Assembly: GCA_032690845.1 (NCBI GenBank)
Contig: CM064433.1
Span: 42,654,658 to 42,718,657, forward strand
Length of the DNA: 64,000 nucleotides
Direction: 5' to 3'
DNA from: Eleusine coracana subsp. coracana
Taxonomy: Eukaryota > Streptophyta > Magnoliopsida > Poales > Poaceae
Shown: positions 57,590-64,000 of the stretch, piece after piece
Numbering within the stretch: position 1 is the stretch's first letter
How the letters are laid out: every line of letters starts with the position of its first letter
Program-made: the position numbers and the translations under genes
Notes under the pieces: generated by a model
Told to the model about the DNA's origin: nothing
The model's input: only the letters and a program-made list of their open reading frames with translations
Databases searched by the model: none

Positions 57590-58650
57590 CACTACAACAA
57601 AAAGAGCATTTAGCGGCCGAACCAATTTTCAACTAGCTTAAATCAGACACCGCCGCTACAGTTCATTACGATGCTTAAAATCATGATTTTGAAGTAAACC
57701 TCCTCTAAATATAAATTAATAGTGGCGGATTACTTTATGAGTCGCCACTACAATTAATCCTCATTTGTAGCAGCGGACCATGTTTTCACATGTCGCTACT
57801 TTATGGCCCAGCACCTCATCAGGTCCACTAGCCCACAACAGATATAAAATGGACTAAAACCTAACCCTTCTTTCTCTCCTCTCCTACTCCTAGCTGCCGC
57901 CGCCTCTTCCCTTCTCTCCCACTCCTAGACGACGCCGCCACCTCTTCCCTTCTCTCCTCTCGTAGCCACTGCCTCCCCTTGACCACACTGCCACCTCCCC
58001 CTCCCCTCGCCCCCCCCCCTCCCCTTGGCCACGACGCGGGCGGGAGGCGGCCTCTCGAGCAGTGGCAGCAGGAGGCCTCATGGTGGCGACGCGGCGAGCG
58101 GCGACGACGAGGCGGGCGGCAGCGGGGCGACCGGATCCGGTGATGGGGCGACCGGATCTGACCCCAGGGAGGCAGGCAGTGGCGGCCTCGTGCGCGAGCG
58201 GCGACGAAGCGGCGAGCGGCCGGATCAGACCCCCGGGCGGCCTCGCAACCGAGCGGCAGGTGGCGTATTTGTGCGCGGGCGGCCTTGCGAGGCGGGCGGC
58301 GATAGGCGGCGGCGACAAGGTGGTGGCCTCATGCACGGGCGCCGGTGACGGGTGGTGGCCTCATGCGCAAGCGGCAGCGACGGAGCAGTGGCCTCGTGCG
58401 CGAGTGGCGGTGACGGGGTGGCCGACAGCGGTAGGGGTGCCTTTTTTTTTATTTTTTCTGGTTTAAGGATAGCGACGAATGAAGATATCATCCGCCGCTA
58501 CTAATGTATTTTTAGCTACGATTGGTTTAGACCGCAGATTGTTCGTCGTTGATATTCATGATTTTTAGCCGTGTTTGTGTAACGACGATTCGACTGACCC
58601 GATGTTACAGTAGCTTTTGACCCGCCTCTAAGATCACTTTTGTAGTAGTG
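57590..58650. mobile_element. Non-autonomous CACTA (En/Spm-type) element
   Basis: The left end CACTACAACAAAAAGAGC at 57590 and the right end, read inward from 58650, CACTACTACAAAAGTGAT are terminal inverted repeats of the CACTA type. They are flanked by a 3-bp duplication TCA (57587-57589 and 58651-58653). Subterminal repeats of the GCGGC/GTCGCTAC kind occur at both ends. The GC-rich middle (57890-58440) has long ORFs on both strands that look like simple-sequence bias. No transposase. 1061 bp. Confidence 0.85.
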
Positions 58651-58653
58651 TCA

Positions 58654-60155
58654 TCTGTTTTTCTTCCATCGAAACTCCCTCGTCTTGGACACTACTACAA
58701 AAATGCTTTTCAGCAACAGGTTGTAAATGGTTTTGTCTGCCACTAAGTGTTACTTACACCCGTTATTTAGATGCGGGTAAAAAAAAAACATCGTCAAGCC
58801 CATGCCGCAAGGTGGAGAGGCCCCCGCGCTCGGATCTGCCGCCGACTCTGTGGGCCTCGCCAGGAGGAGAGGAGGTCGGCGGCGCCGTCGAAGCTGAGCC
58901 GTCGTGGAGGGCAGCACCCGTCGCCACTGGCTTGCCACTACCGAGTCTATTGTCAAAGCTAAATACATTCAACGGGTGATGCATGCATGATGCATGTTGG
59001 CGAAGCGTGAGGCGAAGCCTGCCGGTCCGAATCGCTCCATCTCCATGCATGCATGCATACAGTTGCAAGTTAAGATGCATGTGCAGAGAGGGAGACAGGT
59101 AGGAGTGGGTGTGAAGTGTTTACGTTCGGGTTAGAGCCAAATATATACTGCTCTAGTTTGTTGTGAGCCTCAGTGCAAAAGATATCACTTGATAGTAATA
59201 GGCCACTAAATAGGCCCGCCACTTGTCTAGAGATAATCTCGATATAAATCTAGTTATGCGTATGAGTATGAAAGTCGCCTACGTCCTGTTTGGTGCTCTT
59301 GTATTGCTAGAGTTCGCACTAGGGTTAGGGTTTTCTAATGCGATTTCTAATGATCCTTTGAAGACCTACTGCCCTTCTTATATAGCCGAAGGGCAGCGAT
59401 TTATATGAAAATCTATCATTCGGTTATATCTAATTCTATCTATAAATCATATCTGTTACTCTAACTGGTTGCCTACATTACACAAATATCCGAGTAATTA
59501 TCTTCTACGCCTTAATCTCCAATGTTTCATAATTGAGCCCCAGCCCACTCGGCCATGGTTAGGTATCCGAGTATACATGTCCCACACCACTAAACATGAT
59601 ATTTATTTTCAGTGACGGGCCTCTTAGGTCTGAGGAAGAATAGTGACACGTCCAAATAAATTAGTCACGTCTGCTGCATGTATTACAATTTGGATTCACT
59701 ACCCACCATGCAATTGCACGGCCGGGCTAGTGACCGTAAGAAGTTGAAAAATGTAATGAAAAATGTCTGCACTTTTAAGATGGTATTTCTTATGTAAGTG
59801 GTTGCATGTTTCGACATTTTTTATGAATTATAAATAGAACCTTTTTAATTCTTTAATGTGTTATGAGACATCAATCCCTTTGGCTTAGCCTGGCTCCTCC
59901 AACTTACTAAAAAAAATCCCTTTGGCTTGTAAATTAGTAAGATACCTAGCAGCCACCTGATCTGAAAAACTACAGCTCGGCTCTTCCAACTACTGCCACC
60001 ATGCAATTGCATCATGCGACAGAAGCAAATAAAAAGAGGACGGTTACTGCTCAGCTCTTCCATATCCCCCTTCCCTCTCTTTGAGGGAAAGATTTGTTAA
60101 GAACATGGTGACCGGTTTCGTCATCACCACCATCATGCCCACGCCTCTGGGACGC
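58654..60155. other. CACTA end fragment and unassigned DNA
   Basis: A second CACTA-type end starts at 58690 (CACTACTACAAAAATGC), pointing right. I find no partner end, so it is truncated. 58780-58960 is GC-rich with no clear gene. 59222-59420 contains TAGGGTTAGGGTTTTC but nothing identifiable. From 59500 to 60155 nothing is supported. Confidence 0.4.
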
Positions 60156-60163
60156 CTCCCAGG

Positions 60164-61487
60164 TAGTCCTGTACATTCGGGCCACCTGACACGGGCCTGA
60201 CATGGCCCGGCATGAATTAGATCGGGCCGGCACGACACGGAAGGAAAACCGTGTCGTGCCATGCCAGCCCATGGGCTGTGGCTATGGCCTGAGGCACGGC
60301 ATGGTAAGGATTTCTCGTACCGGGCTGGCCCGTTTAGCCCGTCAAGACCGTGTAACAATCAAATCAACCAATTCTAGACGAGCAAATTCAGCATTATTTT
60401 CTCACGAACGAATTGAACCATCAGGATTAAACTGAAGCAAAGATTGGGTCCTGGCATATCGTTCTACTTTACCTAAACATGTATTACAATGACGGAGCAA
60501 ATGGCCAGTTTCACCACTAGATGCAGCAATCAAAACATGCCTACAGAGGATACATTGCACCATACCTAACATCCTTACCATCGATGTCATTGTACAGCGG
60601 CTTGAACTTCTCCCAGGCTTTAGACGTCGCCCTCTTCCTCTTCTGGCTTCGTCCTTGCATGCCCGCGGTACTCGACGTCGAACAGACTGCCGGTGCATCG
60701 GGTTCATCATCAGGGATGTCGATAGGAGTTGCCGAAGTAGACGAATCGATGTGCCTCGTAGACGTACTTGTGTGTAGGCGTACTCCTCGGTGTAGGCAAC
60801 GACGAACTCCTCGGTGTAGGCGAACCTATCGTACGTGTAGCCGAAGCTGGCTCTGGAGTCCCTATCGCCGCCACTCCTCCCCCTCCCGACCCGAACAAGA
60901 GAGTTTGGGCTTGACGAATCATATCGTCGCTATGGCGGAGCGGCATCATGGCGTCGAGGCAACCGCGCAAGGCCTTGAAGCGGCTAGATCTAGAGCGAGA
61001 GCAAGAGGGAGAGGGATTAGCGGAGCCAGAGCATGCGGTTGGGGAACAAGTGCATGGCACGTGTCGCGCGGAGCAGGGTAGCTAGGCTAGCCGACGGTGA
61101 GATCTGCGACTGCGAGCGACTGAGCGAGCGAGAGAGTGACGAATGCGGCAAAGGCGCGGTGCACGGAGCGGTGGAGGCAGAGGAAATGAGAGAGTCGAGG
61201 GGCTAGGGTTTCAATCCCGGTCCTTTTATATCGGGGGCTATTGGCCGGGTAGGGGATTGGGGGTGGGGTGGGCCGGGGGTGCGTGTGTTTGGGCCATGCC
61301 TAGATGGACCGACCTCAAAACGTGTCGTGCCTGGACGGCTCAGTGTGCCGTGGCGACGGCCCAAGCAAGGCACGGTGGTTTGGGTCATGCCGCCTGGGCC
61401 CATTTTCTTTCGGGTCGTGCCCGTGTCAGGCCCATTGCTGCATGCTTCGGGGCGGCTCGAAAAGTCCAGCACGGATGTACAGGACTA
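60164..61487. mobile_element. Truncated hAT-type element
   Basis: Inverted ends: TAGTCCTGTACATTCGGGC at 60164 and, read inward from 61487, TAGTCCTGTACATCCGTGC. The flanking 8 bp (CTCCCAGG and CTCTTAGT) match at five positions, consistent with an old 8-bp hAT duplication. Subterminal regions are rich in GGCCCG and CACGGC repeats. The interior keeps only the 5' part of a transposase. 1324 bp. Confidence 0.75.
60340..60680 (-). pseudogene. hAT transposase N-terminus (BED zinc finger)
   Basis: On the minus strand one frame reads SQKRKRATSKAWEKFKPL (about 60590-60650). After a shift, VQCILCRHVLIAASSGETGH runs into LLRHCNTC, a BED-type C2HC finger, then FNPDGSIRS and a TGA (60402-60404). The same frame continues with ENNAEFARLELVDLIV. 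BED fingers bind transposon ends. The catalytic RNase H-like domain is missing. Confidence 0.7.
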
Positions 61488-61495
61488 CTCTTAGT

Positions 61496-62188
61496 CGTGG
61501 GGCTTCGCTGTGTCCACTTTTACTTCACAACACGTTATCAGCATGCGCCCCTAACCACTGAGAAAGGAGAGAACAGAGAACTTGACACCGACGACTCGCC
61601 GTAAGACTACTGGTGAGTACAATGCCGGAGACTGCACTCGCCCAGGCAGTGACGGAGCCAGGTTCCAAAACTTGGGTATTCCCTAGTGAAGGAGCATAAA
61701 AATTTTGTTCAACTCATGTCATAATAGGCATGCATGCAAAATATAAATTATTCACATATTAAACAAACTAATTGAAATTACAAAACAACAAAGAAATTAC
61801 AGCTTAATTCTATGCTTTCTCATGATATGGAAGTGGTCAATGATGTCATTGTTCTTAACTTGTAAGAAATTACTGCTATATATGAATTTGTTTTGCTCAA
61901 GAGTTGGGTACCCAGGAAATACCCTTAGCTCCGTCAGTGCGCATTGCTTTTCTCTCTGCCCTTCTTCGTTGCACCCTCCAGGGTTGTAGCACTCCTCACG
62001 GCCGCCGTATCTTCAGGAATCGCCGCATATTTAACGACCGTGAATATGAGAAGACATGCACATTTTTAATGGACATGCGTGTAAGTAGAGGATAAGATGA
62101 ATAGTTGCTGTAACATTTTTCTATGATTGATGACACGATCATTATATAAACGCTAATTAATAAGTTGAGAAATAAGTCCAGTTGAATA
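61496..62188. other. Spacer with hAT-like MITE
   Basis: 61496-61640 includes ACACGTTATCAGCATGCGCC, reminiscent of a copia PBS region but without LTRs. The MITE at 61647-61939 is listed separately. The remainder is AT-rich with no gene. Confidence 0.4.
61647..61939. mobile_element. hAT-like MITE
   Basis: The left end CAGTGACGGAGCCAGG and the inverted right end CACTGACGGAGCTAAG match at 13 of 16 positions and resemble the common grass hAT terminus CAGTGGCGGAGC. 293 bp, AT-rich, non-coding. No clear 8-bp duplication remains. Confidence 0.6.
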
Positions 62189-62317
62189 TTTCCTCTATCC
62201 CAAAATATAAGTATTTGAAAGGTGAGTTGAGATTCATAGCATCTTGGGTGGAGATGCTATGAATCTAGACATCCTGTCTCATAGCCTCAAATGCTTATAT
62301 TTTGGGACGGAAGGAGT
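62189..62317. mobile_element. Stowaway (Tc1/mariner) MITE
   Basis: 129 bp with ends TTTCCTCTATCCCAAAATA and, inverted, CTCCTTCCGTCCCAAAATA, flanked by TA on both sides (62187-62188 and 62318-62319). The interior folds into a long hairpin around ATTCATAGCATC. This is the standard grass Stowaway terminus CTCCCTCCGTCCCA with a few changes. Confidence 0.93.
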
Positions 62318-62569
62318 ATATAGTTTTTTAAGACACATTTGCAAAGATATGAATTATATTATTAGATAATAAAACTAGACGCGTCATTTCTAGAAGCACA
62401 TTTTGCATGGATCACCTTCTAATTCAACATAATAACTCAAGCCATAAGAATATGATGTTGTAAAATTCTGTGGGCTCGCGAGAGAGTGAAATTCTGAAAA
62501 TCTTCTATTATAGAGAACCCGAATCTCAATAGGAAATTCTTTAAGAACAAAATTAAAGTGGCTTTGTGG
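62318..62569. other. 3' flank of NLR 2
   Basis: AT-rich sequence with no ORF of note. Probably the NLR 3' UTR near 62569. Confidence 0.4.
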
Positions 62570-64000
62570 TTAGTTTGACTCATCCGTAATAACAATTTCA
62601 GTTTCAGGGGAAGCGCCGGCAGGGCCAGTTTGTTGCTGCGACGTTTCGTCAATCTTCCTCCAGAACCCTCTATCGTTGAGGGGCCAATGTTGTGCTGGTG
62701 GGCATCTACGAGCCTCCACGAACCTTAGTTTTGCGTACAGATGATGCAGTTTTGCCCAGCTGCACTCCAGATGGTTGAGACGCCTCAGTCGGAGCACCTC
62801 CGCTCGGCAGTCCCCATTCTGACTCCGAGCGGACAGGTCTCGCAGCATCCCTCCGGTAACATACAGCTTTTTCAACCTTTGTAACCCGTCAGGATTGACG
62901 AGCTCTCCAAATTCTTGGCACGGGAAGCAGCAGAGCTCCAATTTAGAGAGGTGAGGGGGAAGAGCAAATCCAGGAGCCCGAGTTGCGGAGGATTGTTGTT
63001 CCTTGGCATCTTGAGATTGAGAGGACACCGTGCCCCATGTTATCTTAAGCGATGTGAGGCTCGTGAGCTTGGACAGAACGCTGAGCTCGACCTCTGCGCG
63101 CTTCAGCTTCTTGGCGATGCCGATGCTGAGCTTGCGCAGGCCCGTCAGAGCAGCCAGCTCACGTAGGCTGCACGCGTTTTGCCTGCTGGAACTCGCCAGC
63201 ACGAACCCCTTGAGAACCTGGAGCTGCGACAGCTTGCCGAGCCCTTGGGGCACCTCGACGAGGAGGTAGCACTCGGAGACGTCCAGGTACTGGAGTTTGT
63301 GCAGCTTGGTGACCTCCTTGGTCAAAACCTCAAGGTTGTGACACGCCCTGAGGTCCAGCACGAGGAGCTCACCCAGCTTGCCGATGGCGGCGGGGATGGC
63401 CTTGATCCGAGATATGCCTCTGAGGCTGAGGTACCGGAGGCCCTTGCACGCGCCGATGCCTCTGATGATGAGTTGCTCGTCGGCGATCAGCTCGATGTGG
63501 CTCCTCTTGGGGTCTGCCATCTGCTCCCTCGCGCTGGACGCACGCCACTGCCCCAGCTGCAACGTGCCCAGCCGCGCCTTGTTGCTGAACCACGCGTCGC
63601 TCAGCCTGATGTACTTGCGGTCGACGTTGTAGATCGTAAGGACCTCCGGGTTGAACTTAAACGGCAGCTCCCCGCCGGCATCGTGCAAGCACGCGCGCCG
63701 CGCCCACGAGAAGTCGTTGTTCTTGGACGGGTCGGCGTCGACGTAGAAGGCGCTGGCTTTGGCGATGGAGACGAGCAATCTGCGGATCCACGGGTGCACG
63801 ACGCACGCGTGCGCGGTGTCACAGTGGTCCCGGCGGACGGCGCTGGCGAACCTCATGCCGACGAGCTGCTGGAAGCGCTCCTTGCCCTTTGCGACAGAGT
63901 CCACGAAGCCTTCGCCCATCCACCAGTGGATCAGCAGCCGCTTCTTGATGACGGCGCCTTCTGGGAAGGCGGCGAGGCAGAGAAGGCAGTGCCGCAGTCT
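62570..64000 (-). CDS. NLR immune receptor, 3' part (runs off the right edge)
   Basis: 477 codons are open from the window edge to TAA at 62570-62572. The visible start (residues 2-18, LRHCLLCLAAFPEGAVI) is the RNBS-D block, so P-loop and N-terminal domain lie outside the window. The winged-helix region follows (IKKRLLIHWWMGEGFVDS). Where MHD is expected the sequence has CVVHPWIRRLL (residues 67-77 of the visible part), as in the divergent RPP13-like-4 type of plant NLR. LRRs run from about residue 160, for example LRYLSLRGISRIKAIPAAIG and LQYLDVSECYLLVEVPQGLG. The GC-rich third positions and absence of stops suggest an intact gene. An internal ATG at 63919 is not the true start. Confidence 0.87.
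   Translation of the reverse strand, partial: RLRHCLLCLAAFPEGAVIKKRLLIHWWMGEGFVDSVAKGKERFQQLVGMRFASAVRRDHCDTAHACVVHPWIRRLLVSIAKASAFYVDADPSKNNDFSWARRACLHDAGGELPFKFNPEVLTIYNVDRKYIRLSDAWFSNKARLGTLQLGQWRASSAREQMADPKRSHIELIADEQLIIRGIGACKGLRYLSLRGISRIKAIPAAIGKLGELLVLDLRACHNLEVLTKEVTKLHKLQYLDVSECYLLVEVPQGLGKLSQLQVLKGFVLASSSRQNACSLRELAALTGLRKLSIGIAKKLKRAEVELSVLSKLTSLTSLKITWGTVSSQSQDAKEQQSSATRAPGFALPPHLSKLELCCFPCQEFGELVNPDGLQRLKKLYVTGGMLRDLSARSQNGDCRAEVLRLRRLNHLECSWAKLHHLYAKLRFVEARRCPPAQHWPLNDRGFWRKIDETSQQQTGPAGASPETEIVITDESN

Noticed and set aside
57890..58490. Long overlapping ORFs on both strands inside the CACTA element
   Set aside because: GC-rich, repetitive codons (Ala, Arg, Gly, Pro) in several frames and no transposase motif, so composition bias.
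59325..59345. TAGGGTTAGGGTTT resembling telomere repeat
   Set aside because: Only about two units. Such phrases are common in plant promoters and do not show an internal telomere array.
61520..61550. AACACGTTATCAGCATGCG as a copia primer binding site
   Set aside because: No LTR on its left and no coding region on its right. A single short match is not enough.

Overview
This is repeat-rich nuclear DNA from a plant, almost certainly a grass. The reasons are four LTR-retrotransposon lineages nested in one another, a Stowaway MITE with the typical grass ends, a single-exon DUF4220/DUF594 gene with very GC-rich third codon positions, and two intronless coiled-coil-type NLR genes. I cannot name the species. 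I see no rRNA or tRNA gene, CRISPR array or organelle sequence.

Only three host genes look real: a DUF4220/DUF594 membrane protein (8751-10805, +), a complete NLR (30314-33244, -), and the 3' half of a second NLR that runs off the right edge (62570-64000, -). Most of the rest is transposable element sequence. Element A (390-6746, TSD GTGCC) is a SIRE-lineage Ty1/copia derivative that has lost nearly all of gag-pol. At 11.8-29.3 kb lies a complex: LTRs of families B and B', a Tat/Athila-type Ty3/gypsy element (13212-21268, TSD GGGGT) inserted in the B' LTR, and the 3' part of a SIRE element C (22907-26855). Element E (36440-55925, TSD ACGGT) is a non-autonomous gypsy element with gag-protease on the minus strand and an antisense plant-mobile-domain gene on the plus strand. 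SIRE element D (40069-50695) is inserted in that antisense gene. The right arm holds a CACTA element (57590-58650, TSD TCA), a second CACTA end, a truncated hAT element (60164-61487), a hAT-like MITE and a Stowaway MITE (62189-62317).

The most interesting pattern is in the SIRE-type LTRs. All eight LTR copies that include a promoter region, from five families (A, B, B', C, D), carry a cluster of short dyads about 40-60 bp upstream of a TATA box. Each family has its own palindrome, but the position is the same. Families A, C and D have a second small group near the 3' end of the LTR, and A and D also carry the dyads inside the element, around the additional ORF. The three SIRE elements with internal sequence have all lost pol but kept the additional ORF. 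I know of no description of this dyad architecture, but I could not search the literature.
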